From: Bacteroidetes bacterium 37-13 | GTDB lineage: Bacteria > Bacteroidota > Bacteroidia > Chitinophagales > LD1 | Assembly: GCA_001897535.1 (NCBI GenBank) | Contig: MKTC01000018.1 | Span: 1 to 64,000 of the forward strand | Direction of reading: 5' to 3' | DNA length: 64,000 nucleotides | Shown: positions 34,935-44,279 of the stretch, one piece after another | Layout of the letters: each line of letters opens with the position of its first letter | How positions within the stretch are numbered: the first letter of the stretch is position 1 | The notes under the pieces: generated by a model | Databases searched by the model: none | Seen by the model: only the letters and a program-made list of their open reading frames with translations | Told to the model about the DNA's origin: nothing | Made by a program: the position numbers and the translations under genes

Positions 34935-36218
34935 ATGACCGAGTCTCTATTACACTATTTATGGAAGTTTCGCCTTTTTAACTCTAATGCACTTTTTGCA
35001 AAATCTGGAGAAGAGGTGGAAATTATCAATTGCGGTACACACAACCACAACAGCGGACCAGATTTTTTTAATGCAAAAATTAAAATTGGCAACAAAACTT
35101 GGGCTGGAAATGTGGAAATTCATACCGATGGCAAAGAATGGTATGCACACAAACATCACTTAGATGCAGCATACAAGAATGTGGTGCTGCATGTAGTTTT
35201 AGAAGCAGAGGATTTATTTTTTAAATGCTTGGAAAACGACACTATTCCATGTTTGGAATTGAAGGGCAGAATAGACGAAAAATTACTTGCCCGCTACGAC
35301 TATTTAATGCGAAGCGAATTGCCTTTTCCTTGTGCTGCCTCACTAAAAAATGTAGATGAGTTTACACAGCAAAATATGTTGGAAAGAGTTGCCATTGAGC
35401 GCTTAGAAAACAAAACAAAACATATTGAAACGCAACTAAAAACTACAAATGGAGATTGGGAGCAAGTGTGCTGGCAAACTTTGGCGCGCTATTTGGGAAG
35501 CGGCATTCACGGTGATGCGCTAGAGCTTACGGCAGCCAATATTCCAATAAAAACAATTGCAAAACACAGCGATAATGTTTTGCAAATTGAAGCAATGATT
35601 TTTGGTGTGGCAGGAATGTTGAATAAGAGTTTTGCAAATGATTATCCAAATGAATTGAAGCGTGAATTTAATTACTTAAAACGCTTGCACAGCTTGCCAG
35701 AATTGAATAAGGAAATTTTTAAATGGGCAAAAACGCGCCCTGCAAATTTTCCTACTATTCGCTTGGCACAACTTGCTGCATTGGCACAAAATATTCAGCA
35801 TATCTTCTCAAAACTATTGAAAGGTGATGTACAATTCATAAATACTTTTTTGAGCAAACTTGAAGTAAATAGCTATTGGAAAAATCATTTTAGATTTGAT
35901 GAAGAAGCAGAAAATAAATTTTCTTCAATCGGTAAAAGCACGGTTCAAGTTATTACCATAAACGCTATTGTGCCATTGCTTTTTGCTTATGGTAAAAACA
36001 CAGGGAACGAAATACTTACAGAGAAAGCATTAGATATTTTGCGGCAATACAAACCCGAAGTAAATACCACAATAAGTTTATATAAAAAGTATGGAATGGC
36101 AGCTCCAAATGCTTTGTTTACACAAGGAATTTTACAACTTAAAAGCAATTACTGCGATAAAAAGCAATGCATAAATTGTAGTATTGGAAATAGTATTTTA
36201 ACCCAGATTATGCAATAG
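34935..36218 (+). CDS. DUF2851 family protein
   Basis: 427 residues. The N-terminal segment with LHYLWKFRLFNSNAL, the NHNSGPDFFNAKIKIGNKTW core and GNVEIHTDGKEWYAHKHHLDAAY matches the Bacteroidota DUF2851 family. The C-terminus has a cluster of cysteines (YCDKKQCINCSIGNSIL) that could bind a metal or a 4Fe-4S centre. The conserved acidic and histidine residues suggest a nuclease-like fold, but no activity is established. Its last codons form one arm of an inverted-repeat element. Confidence 0.9.
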   Translation: MTESLLHYLWKFRLFNSNALFAKSGEEVEIINCGTHNHNSGPDFFNAKIKIGNKTWAGNVEIHTDGKEWYAHKHHLDAAYKNVVLHVVLEAEDLFFKCLENDTIPCLELKGRIDEKLLARYDYLMRSELPFPCAASLKNVDEFTQQNMLERVAIERLENKTKHIETQLKTTNGDWEQVCWQTLARYLGSGIHGDALELTAANIPIKTIAKHSDNVLQIEAMIFGVAGMLNKSFANDYPNELKREFNYLKRLHSLPELNKEIFKWAKTRPANFPTIRLAQLAALAQNIQHIFSKLLKGDVQFINTFLSKLEVNSYWKNHFRFDEEAENKFSSIGKSTVQVITINAIVPLLFAYGKNTGNEILTEKALDILRQYKPEVNTTISLYKKYGMAAPNALFTQGILQLKSNYCDKKQCINCSIGNSILTQIMQ

Positions 36219-36219
36219 A
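36198..36219 (-). repeat. Dispersed repeat, copy 3; left arm of inverted-repeat element
   Basis: AACCCAGATTATGCAATAGA at 36200-36219. It is the reverse complement of copy 4 with one mismatch over 20 bases. It includes the end of the DUF2851 gene, so the gene's stop codon is part of the repeat. Confidence 0.65.
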
Positions 36220-36356
36220 TTCTTTACTACGATAAAATACTACTTTATATCTGCTTCAACTGCTCAGAAACCATAATTCATTATGCTTTTATCGCATTTT
36301 TGCAGATATTTTGTATTATTTCATCTCGCTTAAATTTCTATTGCGTAATCTGGGTT
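36200..36356. repeat. 157-bp element bounded by 20-bp inverted repeats
   Basis: The outer arms 36200-36219 and 36337-36356 match 19 of 20. Inside, CGATAAAA (36230-36237) pairs with TTTTATCG (36287-36294), and ATATCTGC (36247-36254) with GCAGATAT (36302-36309); these two inner pairs interleave. There is no coding capacity. It could be a small non-autonomous element or a structured untranslated region. No target-site duplication was identified. Confidence 0.5.
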
Positions 36357-36358
36357 TA
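36337..36358 (+). repeat. Dispersed repeat, copy 4; right arm
   Basis: TCTATTGCGTAATCTGGGTT at 36337-36356, one base different from the reverse complement of copy 3. It ends 7 bases before the stop of the convergent radC gene. Confidence 0.6.
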
Positions 36359-36363
36359 AGGAA

Positions 36364-37059
36364 CTAAAGCAAGCCTTCATTTGCAAAACTAAAGAAGTTT
36401 TTGCCGCCAATAATAATGTGATCGTAAAGTGTAATTTCCATCAATTTGCAAGCCTCTTTTAGTTGCTGTGTTATCTTTTTATCTTCTTGCGAAGGCGAAG
36501 TGTTTCCGCTCGGATGGTTGTGTGCCAAAACAATACTGGAGCATAAATTTAGAATAGCTTCTTTCAAAATCATTTTGGTATCAACCACAGTACCGGCAAT
36601 GCCTCCTGAACTAATTTGAACTTTTTTAATTAGCTCATTTCTGCGATTGAGCAGTAAAACCATAAACACTTCGTGAGGTAAATCTGCTAAGTGTGGCTGC
36701 AAAATTTCAAATGCATCGTTTGGTGATTTCACCATTGCTTTTTGCAATACATTTTCTGCTTGTCGCCTTCTGCCGAGTTCCAATGTTGCAATAATTGAAA
36801 TGGCTTTTGCATCGCCAATTCCTTTAAAATTTTTCAACGATTCAATATCTTTTTTACCCAACTCGTACAAGCTGTTTTGTACGGAATGTAAGAGGCGTTT
36901 GGCTAAATCTACTGCGGTTTCTTTATCGTTTCCCGATCCGAGAATAATAGCAAGTAACTCCGCATCGCTGAGAGCGCTTTTACCTTTTAAAATCAACTTT
37001 TCGCGGGGGCGATCTTCTTCAGCCCAACTTTTAATTCCTAATGGTGAGGTGTTTTCCAT
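36364..37059 (-). CDS. radC: RadC-family JAB-domain protein
   Basis: 231 residues from the ATG at 37059 (MENTSPLGIKSWAEEDRPREKLI); five extra codons upstream are unlikely. A helix-hairpin-helix region (KNFKGIGDAKAISIIATLELGRR) precedes a JAMM domain with the metal-binding HNHPSGNTSPSQED motif. The family was named for DNA repair in E. coli, but its biochemical role is not settled. It is complete and of normal length. Confidence 0.93.
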   Translation of the reverse strand: MENTSPLGIKSWAEEDRPREKLILKGKSALSDAELLAIILGSGNDKETAVDLAKRLLHSVQNSLYELGKKDIESLKNFKGIGDAKAISIIATLELGRRRQAENVLQKAMVKSPNDAFEILQPHLADLPHEVFMVLLLNRRNELIKKVQISSGGIAGTVVDTKMILKEAILNLCSSIVLAHNHPSGNTSPSQEDKKITQQLKEACKLMEITLYDHIIIGGKNFFSFANEGLL

Positions 37060-37203
37060 TTCATAAAGAAACACTTAAAAATGAATAAACATTCAAACTA
37101 TACCCAACAAATTTGATGTAGTAAGAAATATGAAATATGTGTATTTTTTGCTTTTGTTTTTTGGTATCAATTCGCATCAAGAAATATTTAAAAACAAAAT
37201 GCG

Positions 37204-37734
37204 ATGATGAAAAATTTTTTATTAGGTATTGTGGCTTGCACTTTACTATTAGGCTCTTGCAAAAAAGATAGCGGTAGCACAAAATCAAACCCAAAAGGAC
37301 TTTCTGATAATAGTTTTAAAATTATTAAACCCGATGGTAGTGAACAAACAGTAACAATTAGCAATGTAAGTATGGTTACTAACAATGAATTTTCCTACAT
37401 TGCAAGATTTAGCGTTGGCGCTGCAAGTACTTACGATAGAGTGGCAGTTGGCTTTAGTTCTATGCCTGCAGATGGTGAATATCCTGTTATGCAACCTCCT
37501 AATGGACATACTTCAGAGTTACCGGCAGGAAAAGCACAACAAAACACCACTTTTGATGGCGTAAATTATTTTACCACAACTGCCAGCAGTGGAGTGGTAA
37601 CAATAAGTACAGTAAACGGGAAAAAGAAAGTAACTTTTGAGAACTTAGAACTTTCTAAAATCGGAACTGTTGTTGCCGGAGGTACTGATTTGCCGGTTGG
37701 TTCAAAAATTACAGGCGTAATAGTTCAACCATAA
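37204..37734 (+). CDS. Small lipoprotein of unknown function
   Basis: 176 residues (or 175 from the adjacent ATG at 37207). A lipoprotein signal peptide ends LLLGS-C, followed by KKDSGSTKSNPKGLSD. The mature part is beta-rich with no known motif (for example FKIIKPDGSEQTVTISNVS). The charge after the Cys lacks the acidic run that often marks surface export, so it may face the periplasm. It is convergent with the PBP1A gene. Confidence 0.75.
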   Translation: MMKNFLLGIVACTLLLGSCKKDSGSTKSNPKGLSDNSFKIIKPDGSEQTVTISNVSMVTNNEFSYIARFSVGAASTYDRVAVGFSSMPADGEYPVMQPPNGHTSELPAGKAQQNTTFDGVNYFTTTASSGVVTISTVNGKKKVTFENLELSKIGTVVAGGTDLPVGSKITGVIVQP

Positions 37735-37749
37735 AGGTAAAACAGTTCT

Positions 37750-39957
37750 TTAATCATAATCGTTTCCTACTTTTTTGGTTCCGGTATTTTGATTGTACTT
37801 GTTACAGTCAAATAAAGAAGGGTTCAGGTCTTCGGGAATTGGAAATACATCTTTGGCATTAAAGTCTGCGGCAAAATGTGTGCTGTCGTTCAAAACTCTT
37901 TGAAAAAAATATGCCCAAACCGGCAATGCCATTGTAGCGCCTTGCCCGTACTGCATAGCGCGGAAGCGAATGTAGCGGTCATCGCAACCGGTCCAACTTC
38001 CGGCAACTAAATGTGGTGTTGCGCCAATAAACCAACCATCGGCATAGTTTGAAGTGGTTCCGGTTTTGCCGATAATATCGCCTGGCAATTTGTATTTATA
38101 GCGCAAGCGAACTCCGGTTCCATGCTGCACTACACCGCGCAACAATTCAACCATGGTGTAGTTGGTGTTTTCATTAAAAACTTCTTTTTGCTGAGCGGTA
38201 AATTCACCCACAACATTGCCATTTCTATCTTCAATTCTGGTTACAAAAATAGGTTGGGTATAAACGCCATTATTGGCAAATGTGGCGTAAGCGCCAACCA
38301 TTTCAAACAAAGAAATATCTGCTGAGCCTAATGCAATGGAAGGTTGCGCAGGAATTTCGCTACTTATTCCCATGTTTCGCGCAAGTTGAATTACTGCATC
38401 AGGAGTCATTTCGTGCATTAAATAAGCGGTTACGGTGTTAATTGAATTTGCCAAGGCTTCTTTTAATGTAAGCATTCCACCGTATTTGTTGTCGCTGTTT
38501 TTTGGTGTCCAATCTTGCAATAGTCCAAAGCGCGGATCTCCGGCTTCAAAAGTTACGGGTTGGTTTGGTACTTTAAAGCAAGGCGAATAGCCTTTATCGC
38601 GAATAGCGGTGGCATATACAAATGGTTTAAAGGTTGAACCAACTTGCCTTTTGGTGTTGATGTTTACGTGGTCAAATTGAAAATAGCGATAGTCCATACC
38701 GCCCGCCCACGCTCTAATGTAACCGTTTGCAGGATCTATAGCCATGAAACCATTTTGCAAAATCATGTGGTAGTAACGTAGAGAATCTGCTGGAGTCATT
38801 AAAGTGTCTTTATCACCACCGTAAGCAAATATTTTCATTTTCACAGGCGTGGTCATTACTTTGTCAATTTCACTTCGGTTTAAGCCACCTTCGTGCATGT
38901 CTTTGTAGCGCTCACAATGTGTGTAAATAGCTTCCCATTCTTTTTTAAAATCTTTCCAAGGATCTTTATCTTTCCAATGTTCAAAAAATATTTTTTGAAG
39001 TTCACTCAAATGTTGCTCTTGTGCTTCTTCTGCGTAGCGCTGCAAGCGCGAATCAAGCGTAACATAAATGCGCAAACCATCGCGGTATAAATTGTACGAA
39101 GTACCATCTGGCTTTTTATTTTTCTCTAAATAATCTTTGAGCCATAAGCGCAAGTATTCTCTAAAATAAGGAGCTAAGCCGCTTTCGTGTGTCTGTGGTT
39201 GAAAGTTAAGCGCTATCGGCTTTTTGCTAAGTGTATCAAACTGTGTTTTGGTTAGAAAATCATATTTGTGCATTTGTGCGAGTACCACATTTCTTCTATT
39301 GAAAGAGGCTTGCGGATGCAAACGTGGATTATACTGATACGGTGCTTTCAACATACCAACAAGCACTGCCGATTCTTCAACTTTAAGTGAATCTACAGGC
39401 TTGCCGAAATAAGTTTGGGCAGCAGATTTAATACCGAAAGCATTGTCGCTAAATTCTACGGTATTCAAATACATGGCAAAAATTTCTTGCTTAGTATAAG
39501 AATGTTCTAAGCGCGTGGCAATAATCCATTCTTTAAATTTTCGTATTACTAATTGAAATTTATTTAAGCGCTCTCGGGGAAAAAGATTTTTTGCCAACTG
39601 TTGTGTGATGGTACTTGCGCCACCTTTTGTGCCACCCGAAAATAAGGTGCGCAACAATGCTCTAAAATCAATTCCGGCATGTTCTTCAAAGCGAACATCT
39701 TCGGTTGCTAAAAGTGCTTGTCGTAAATTCTGTGGCAAGTGAGAGTAATCTACATTACTTCTATTTTGTGTGTAATATTTTCCAATTATCACACCATCGG
39801 TAGAAATAATTTCTGTTGCTAAACTGCTTTCGGGATTTTCGAGTTCTTCAAAATTGGGAAGGCTTCCAAAATATTCTGCATTAAGCATGTAAAAGAATAG
39901 CGTAAAACAAGCTATTCCAACCAAAAATAGCGCCCAAAAGATTTTTAAAAATTTCAC
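37750..39957 (-). CDS. Penicillin-binding protein 1A, bifunctional
   Basis: 735 residues: an N-terminal membrane anchor (about residues 5-25), a GT51 transglycosylase domain with EDVRFEEHAGID and GGASTITQQLAKNLF near residues 80-120, and a class A transpeptidase domain with SxxK in STFKPFVYATA, SxN in SINTVTA and KTGTTSN. It polymerises and crosslinks peptidoglycan. The start is GTG at 39957, 4 bases after a perfect -7 box. An alternative in-frame start is not evident. Confidence 0.95.
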   Translation of the reverse strand: MKFLKIFWALFLVGIACFTLFFYMLNAEYFGSLPNFEELENPESSLATEIISTDGVIIGKYYTQNRSNVDYSHLPQNLRQALLATEDVRFEEHAGIDFRALLRTLFSGGTKGGASTITQQLAKNLFPRERLNKFQLVIRKFKEWIIATRLEHSYTKQEIFAMYLNTVEFSDNAFGIKSAAQTYFGKPVDSLKVEESAVLVGMLKAPYQYNPRLHPQASFNRRNVVLAQMHKYDFLTKTQFDTLSKKPIALNFQPQTHESGLAPYFREYLRLWLKDYLEKNKKPDGTSYNLYRDGLRIYVTLDSRLQRYAEEAQEQHLSELQKIFFEHWKDKDPWKDFKKEWEAIYTHCERYKDMHEGGLNRSEIDKVMTTPVKMKIFAYGGDKDTLMTPADSLRYYHMILQNGFMAIDPANGYIRAWAGGMDYRYFQFDHVNINTKRQVGSTFKPFVYATAIRDKGYSPCFKVPNQPVTFEAGDPRFGLLQDWTPKNSDNKYGGMLTLKEALANSINTVTAYLMHEMTPDAVIQLARNMGISSEIPAQPSIALGSADISLFEMVGAYATFANNGVYTQPIFVTRIEDRNGNVVGEFTAQQKEVFNENTNYTMVELLRGVVQHGTGVRLRYKYKLPGDIIGKTGTTSNYADGWFIGATPHLVAGSWTGCDDRYIRFRAMQYGQGATMALPVWAYFFQRVLNDSTHFAADFNAKDVFPIPEDLNPSLFDCNKYNQNTGTKKVGNDYD

Positions 39958-39961
39958 TCTC

Positions 39962-39969
39962 CAAACGTA
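39962..39969 (-). promoter_or_regulatory. -7 box 4 bases before the PBP1A start codon
   Basis: TACGTTTG on the minus strand, an exact TAnnTTTG, then GAGA and GTG at 39957. This implies a leaderless mRNA starting at or next to GTG. Confidence 0.6.
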
Positions 39970-40000
39970 AAAGAATTTTGATAAAAATGGGTTAAAAATA

Positions 40001-40031
40001 AAAGCCTTCGGAGGTCATTACCGAAGGCTTT
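40001..40031 (-). terminator. Terminator of the lipoprotein gene at 40090
   Basis: AAAGCCTTCGG (40001-40011) pairs perfectly with CCGAAGGCTTT (40021-40031). On the minus strand the stem is followed by TTTTATTTTT, so it ends the upstream lipoprotein transcript before the PBP1A promoter. Confidence 0.88.
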
Positions 40032-40089
40032 AGCAAAGAATTATTTGTGTGTAATAGCGGGGTTGTGTCGTAGTATTATTCGGAGCCGA

Positions 40090-40872
40090 TTATTTTAAAG
40101 ACACAGATTTTGTTGAGCAAGTTTCGCGTATGTAGTAGTATTTCTTTGCGTTTTGGGTGAAGCTGGTAACTCTGTATGCCGCAGCTTGTACTATACCAGC
40201 ATTATCACCTTTGCCTAAAGAGCCTACTTCAGCAGCAGTGAAAGTGTAAGAAAGTTGTGGAGCAGTAATATGGGTTATACTTTTTGAAGGCCCGTGCATT
40301 ACCCAAATTACTGAATCACAATTTGTAGGTAAGCTTGGTACACTAACGGTATAGCTGTTCGAAGTAGTTACGTTATCAGAGCTTGAAATTCTACCAATTA
40401 CAGGCATTGTGCCGCTTAAGCTTTGGTTAAAAGCCGGCACATCGCTGCTTCCTGAAACTTTCCAATTGTAAGTAGAAACACCTGAAGTGGCAATTCCCAT
40501 ATCACTTCCATCTGGTACACCTTTTGGTGTAAACGCATAGGCGTTATTAGAAGCTTTCGTAAGCGCAGAATCTTGTACTGAAATATTGCCTGCATCTACA
40601 AAAGTAGAACTTCCAGTGCTGTTGCTAAAGAATGCAACTGCAGTTCCCATATCGAAATCAATTGGAGGAATAGTAATTCCCGGCACAGTAGCAGGCGTAG
40701 AGAAAGTAGTTTGTACACGAATAACACCCAGTGCACCGTAAGCATCAGAAGGTGTGTTTACTTGTGGTGGTGTATTCAATGAACTAGATGGCGTAGTATT
40801 GTTGTTGGTTTTGTTACAAGAAGTAACTGCAAACAACCCGAAGGCTAATAGAGAAAAGAATAATTTTTTCAT
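40090..40872 (-). CDS. Lipoprotein, paralogue of the gene at 57703
   Basis: 260 residues with a lipoprotein signal (MKKLFFSLLAFGLFAVTSCN; lipobox VTS-C) and an Asn/Thr/Pro-rich linker. The beta-rich body shares blocks with the protein at 57703-58461: an (A/G)FFxNS(T/S)G block, NWxV, SIxxI/V near the last third, and LG.G...G(I/L)(V/I)Q, ending in a strand. The domain is not one I can name. It probably acts at the outer membrane. The promoter box TACGTTTG is at 40904-40911. Confidence 0.78.
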   Translation of the reverse strand: MKKLFFSLLAFGLFAVTSCNKTNNNTTPSSSLNTPPQVNTPSDAYGALGVIRVQTTFSTPATVPGITIPPIDFDMGTAVAFFSNSTGSSTFVDAGNISVQDSALTKASNNAYAFTPKGVPDGSDMGIATSGVSTYNWKVSGSSDVPAFNQSLSGTMPVIGRISSSDNVTTSNSYTVSVPSLPTNCDSVIWVMHGPSKSITHITAPQLSYTFTAAEVGSLGKGDNAGIVQAAAYRVTSFTQNAKKYYYIRETCSTKSVSLK

Positions 40873-40903
40873 TGTAGAATAATTTAGTTTGTGAAATGTG
40901 ATG

Positions 40904-40911
40904 CAAACGTA
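40904..40911 (-). promoter_or_regulatory. -7 box of the lipoprotein gene at 40090
   Basis: TACGTTTG on the minus strand, an exact TAnnTTTG, about 31 bases before the ATG at 40872. In contrast to several neighbours, this transcript would have a leader. Confidence 0.5.
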
Positions 40912-40968
40912 TTATTCCAATTTTGTAAGTAGGAGGATAGAGTAAGAAACAGGTGATTTTTGGAAAAA

Positions 40969-41886
40969 CTATTTATTACTGTATTCAAACAAGAATTTTT
41001 TATCCGCATCAGAAAGGCTATCGTAGCCTGAGCGAGAAATTTGGTCTAAAATACTATCTAAACGTTCTTGTTCGGTAAGAATTTCTGATGTTGCACGAGA
41101 TGGTTTTATGGCGTGTTCTCTTAAGTTTTTAATTCTTTCCTGCTGTAATATTTTTACCCGTTCTCTTTCTTCAAATGGAGCGCTAACCACTTCTGCTACT
41201 TTGGTAATTGGCTGCGAAATATCTATTCCATTTCGCAAAGCGCGAATAAACAACCAGCCGCAGAAAGCTCCACCTAAATGCGCAATGTAACCTCCTGCAT
41301 TTCCGCGTGGAATACTAATAATATCAATAAGCAACGTAAATAAAGCAATGTACTTAATGCGAACATCTCCTAATAGAATTATGCGAACTTGATGGTTTGG
41401 ATTAAGCGCTACAGCACCAAACACAATAGCTAAAACACTTGCAGATGCACCAATTAAAACAGCGCTGCCAACATTAGTTTTAAATACCGGAATTAAGTTA
41501 AAAGAAGCAACATAAAATAGCGCACCGCAAATGCCGCCTAATAAATACAGTGGGAGAATTTTTTTATCACCCAAGTACAATACGAAAATTTCTCCAAACC
41601 AATAGAGCCAAAGCATATTAAAAATGATATGAAAAAAGCCTTCGTGCACAAACATGTAACTGAATATTGCCCAAGGTTGTTTTACTATTGCTTGAAGTGA
41701 TGCAGGCAGCGATAAGTTGTGGAGTATAAGCGAGTAAGTAGTATTGTTTTGAAAAAGGAAAAAGCCAAGTTTTAAAATGTTGATGAAAAAGAAAATGCCC
41801 ACATTTAGAAATATAAGTTTAGTTACCATATCTCCTTCGCGAAAACGGTAGCGCAAATCTTCTACTATGGAATTTCCGTAAACCAA
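40969..41886 (-). CDS. Rhomboid-family intramembrane serine protease
   Basis: 305 residues, with about six membrane helices and a basic cytoplasmic tail. The catalytic Ser lies in the GASAS motif (VLIGASASVLAIVFG) and the His in GYIAHLGGAFCGWLF; the L1-loop region NMLWLYWFGEIF is also present. It cleaves membrane proteins within the bilayer; the substrate is unknown. The start is TTG at 41886, because the N-terminal SIVEDLRYRFREGD segment looks family-conserved; the next ATG is at 41829. TACCTTAG at 41901-41908 is a possible -7 box. Confidence 0.88.
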   Translation of the reverse strand: MVYGNSIVEDLRYRFREGDMVTKLIFLNVGIFFFINILKLGFFLFQNNTTYSLILHNLSLPASLQAIVKQPWAIFSYMFVHEGFFHIIFNMLWLYWFGEIFVLYLGDKKILPLYLLGGICGALFYVASFNLIPVFKTNVGSAVLIGASASVLAIVFGAVALNPNHQVRIILLGDVRIKYIALFTLLIDIISIPRGNAGGYIAHLGGAFCGWLFIRALRNGIDISQPITKVAEVVSAPFEERERVKILQQERIKNLREHAIKPSRATSEILTEQERLDSILDQISRSGYDSLSDADKKFLFEYSNK

Positions 41887-41972
41887 TTTTTAGTTTTTTA
41901 CTAAGGTAAATTTCTTTTTAAAAATTGAAATGAATACACTAAAAGTTTTAGAGAATTTGAGATAAAATAAAA

Positions 41973-43109
41973 TTAACTACTTAATATTTTAAACAGTTCA
42001 AAAACCTTATCTGTCATTGTTTGCCAAGAGTATTTTACTTTTTCCAGTTTCACATTGTCGCGCATTACAAATTCGCGGTGGTTGGCATAAAAATCTACAA
42101 TAGCATCGGCAATGGAAAGTTCGTTTGGCTCCACCACATAACCTACTTTTCCGTTGGGAACAATTTCGGGTAAACCTCCAACATTGGTAACCAACATCGG
42201 GCGATTGAAATGATAGCAAATCTGCGTAACTCCGCTTTGTGTAGCATGTTTATACGGCTGTGTTACTAAATCGGCTGCACAGAAATAATTTCGCACTTCA
42301 TCATCTGGAATAAAATCTGTTTTTAGAATAATTTTATCGTGCAGATTCCGGTTTTCAATCAGCTCTAAATAGGGTTTAGAATCGGTGTAAAATTCACCTG
42401 CAATAATCAACTTCATATTTAAGTTGCGCACACGTTCATCAGCCATAGCTTTTAGAAGCAAATCCAAACCTTTGTAGTCGCGAATGAAACCAAAAAACAA
42501 AATGTATTCTGTGCTTATTTCAAGTCCTAATTTTTCGTAAGCATCTGCTTTAAAAATGGGTTCGCCAAAGTTATCGAATAGCGGATGAGGATTAAAGAAG
42601 CGTGGTTTTTTTGTGTCAAATTTATCTAAGTCATTCAGCACACTTTTGCTCATGGCAATAAAGGCATCAACGCTATTCACAAAGTACCGAATAAGCGAAA
42701 GGTCGCCAATTCTTTTTTCGTGCGGAATCACATTGTCTAAAATTGAAATTACTTTAGTTTTTTTGTTGCGCTTTGCCAAGCGGGCAATGGTTCCTAAGCA
42801 AGGAGCCATAAAAGGTAGCCAAAATTTTATTATCAATAAATCGGCATTCAGCTTGGCAATTTCTTTCCCAACAGCATACCAATTTAATGGGTTAATCGAG
42901 TTTACTTTTACATGAATATATAAATCGTCCGGAGCGGGCTGGTCGCTGTATTGAGTTGTTCCGGGGAATAAAAATTCGGGATACTGCAAACTGAAAGTAT
43001 AAATCTGTACGCTGTGCCCTTGCTTAATAAATTCGCGCGCCAAACGTTCGTTGTAAGCAGCCAAACCTCCGCGCAAAGGGTGAGCAGAACCAAGAATTAC
43101 AATTTTCAT
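41973..43109 (-). CDS. Glycosyltransferase family 4 protein
   Basis: 378 residues, GT-B fold. The N-terminal acceptor domain begins MKIVILGSAHPLRGGLAAYNERLAREF. The C-terminal donor domain has LFFGFIRDYKGLDLLLKAM and the TQPYKHATQSGVTQICYHFNRPML segment, where a sugar-nucleotide-binding Glu is expected in the E-x7-E-type motif (partly QSGVTQ here). It likely builds a surface polysaccharide or glycolipid, but no polysaccharide cluster adjoins it. Confidence 0.87.
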   Translation of the reverse strand: MKIVILGSAHPLRGGLAAYNERLAREFIKQGHSVQIYTFSLQYPEFLFPGTTQYSDQPAPDDLYIHVKVNSINPLNWYAVGKEIAKLNADLLIIKFWLPFMAPCLGTIARLAKRNKKTKVISILDNVIPHEKRIGDLSLIRYFVNSVDAFIAMSKSVLNDLDKFDTKKPRFFNPHPLFDNFGEPIFKADAYEKLGLEISTEYILFFGFIRDYKGLDLLLKAMADERVRNLNMKLIIAGEFYTDSKPYLELIENRNLHDKIILKTDFIPDDEVRNYFCAADLVTQPYKHATQSGVTQICYHFNRPMLVTNVGGLPEIVPNGKVGYVVEPNELSIADAIVDFYANHREFVMRDNVKLEKVKYSWQTMTDKVFELFKILSS

Positions 43110-43116
43110 GTAGCAG

Positions 43117-43124
43117 CAAATATG
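43117..43124 (-). promoter_or_regulatory. -7 box 7 bases before the glycosyltransferase start codon
   Basis: CATATTTG on the minus strand (7 of 8 to TAnnTTTG), then CTGCTAC and ATG at 43109. Confidence 0.4.
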
Positions 43125-43241
43125 CGTGAAGAGATTGTGTATCGCAAAATCTTTATGCTCAAACTCTAATTATTTCCAAACTCAAGATATTAGCAGCGTT
43201 AAATACTTTTCTTTTTTAAATTTCGTACTCAAAACCTAAAA

Positions 43242-44210
43242 GTGGTGGAGCAGAAAACACAAAGCAATAAAGATTACTTTTTGAATTTGAATGACAATGC
43301 AAGAAAAGTCATTTTTATTTTGGCAGTTGTATTCTGTTTGTCGCCTATTGCTTCGCCACCAATTGCTTTGCTTTTGGGTATAGTGCTGGCACAACTTATT
43401 GGGCATCCATTTCTTCAATACAATTCAAAAACGGTGCGCTTGCTGTTGCAAGTTTCGGTAGTTGGTTTAGGTTTTGGCATGAATGTAAACACCGCATTAA
43501 AAGCCGGAAAAGAAGGTTTTTTATTTACGGTTGTTTCTATTTTCGGTACGCTTATTTTGGGTTATTTTCTCGGTAAACTTTTTAAGATAAATGAAAAAAC
43601 ATCTTTTCTTGTTTCTACCGGTACAGCAATTTGCGGAGGCAGTGCCATTGCTGCAGTTTCACCAGTAATTAAAGCAGAAGAAAAACAAATAAGTGTTGCT
43701 TTGGGTATTGTGTTTATTCTAAATTCGGTGGCGTTGCTCGTGTTCCCGATGGTTGGCAAACAACTACAACTTTCGCAAGCAGATTTTGGGCTTTGGAGCG
43801 CCATTGCCATACACGATACAAGCTCGGTGGTTGGCGCAGCAAGTGTGTATGGAAACGAAGCGCTGCAAATTGCAACAACCGTAAAATTGGCACGTGCTTT
43901 ATGGATTATTCCTGTGGCATTTTTGAGTGGTATCTTCTTTAAGTCTAAAGACCAGAAAATTCAAATTCCTTATTTTATTGGATTGTTTGTGTTGGCAATT
44001 TTCATTAATACTTATGTACCATTTGTGCAAGATTTTAGTAGCAGTATTGTTGCTGTTGCTAAAAAAGGATTAACGGTTACTTTATTTTTAATCGGGGCAG
44101 GCTTATCTAAAAAAACAATAAGTTCGGTAGGCTTTAATCCAATTTTACAAGGATTTATTTTATGGGTAGCTATTTCGGTTTCATCGCTTTTGGCAATACT
44201 TTTTTTGTAG
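43242..44210 (+). CDS. YeiH/UPF0324-family membrane transporter
   Basis: 322 residues, about ten membrane helices. Family motifs are present: VGLGFGMNVNTALKAG, TAICGGSAIAAVSPVIKA near residue 130, and SAIAIHDTSSVVGAA. The family is annotated as putative sulfate exporters; function is poorly tested. The start is one of two tandem GTG codons at 43242 and 43245, with no better ATG. TAAATTTC at 43217-43224 is a possible -7 box. Confidence 0.88.
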   Translation: MVEQKTQSNKDYFLNLNDNARKVIFILAVVFCLSPIASPPIALLLGIVLAQLIGHPFLQYNSKTVRLLLQVSVVGLGFGMNVNTALKAGKEGFLFTVVSIFGTLILGYFLGKLFKINEKTSFLVSTGTAICGGSAIAAVSPVIKAEEKQISVALGIVFILNSVALLVFPMVGKQLQLSQADFGLWSAIAIHDTSSVVGAASVYGNEALQIATTVKLARALWIIPVAFLSGIFFKSKDQKIQIPYFIGLFVLAIFINTYVPFVQDFSSSIVAVAKKGLTVTLFLIGAGLSKKTISSVGFNPILQGFILWVAISVSSLLAILFL

Positions 44211-44225
44211 TAACATAAAGCAAAA

Positions 44226-44253
44226 AAGCTCCTGCAAAACATTTGCGGAGCTT
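44226..44253 (-). terminator. Terminator of the bTHX gene
   Basis: AAGCTCCTGCAAA (44226-44238) pairs with TTTGCGGAGCTT (44242-44253) with one bulge. On the minus strand it is followed by six T. Confidence 0.75.
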
Positions 44254-44279
44254 CTAAAAATTATTTTTCTTTTAAGAAA

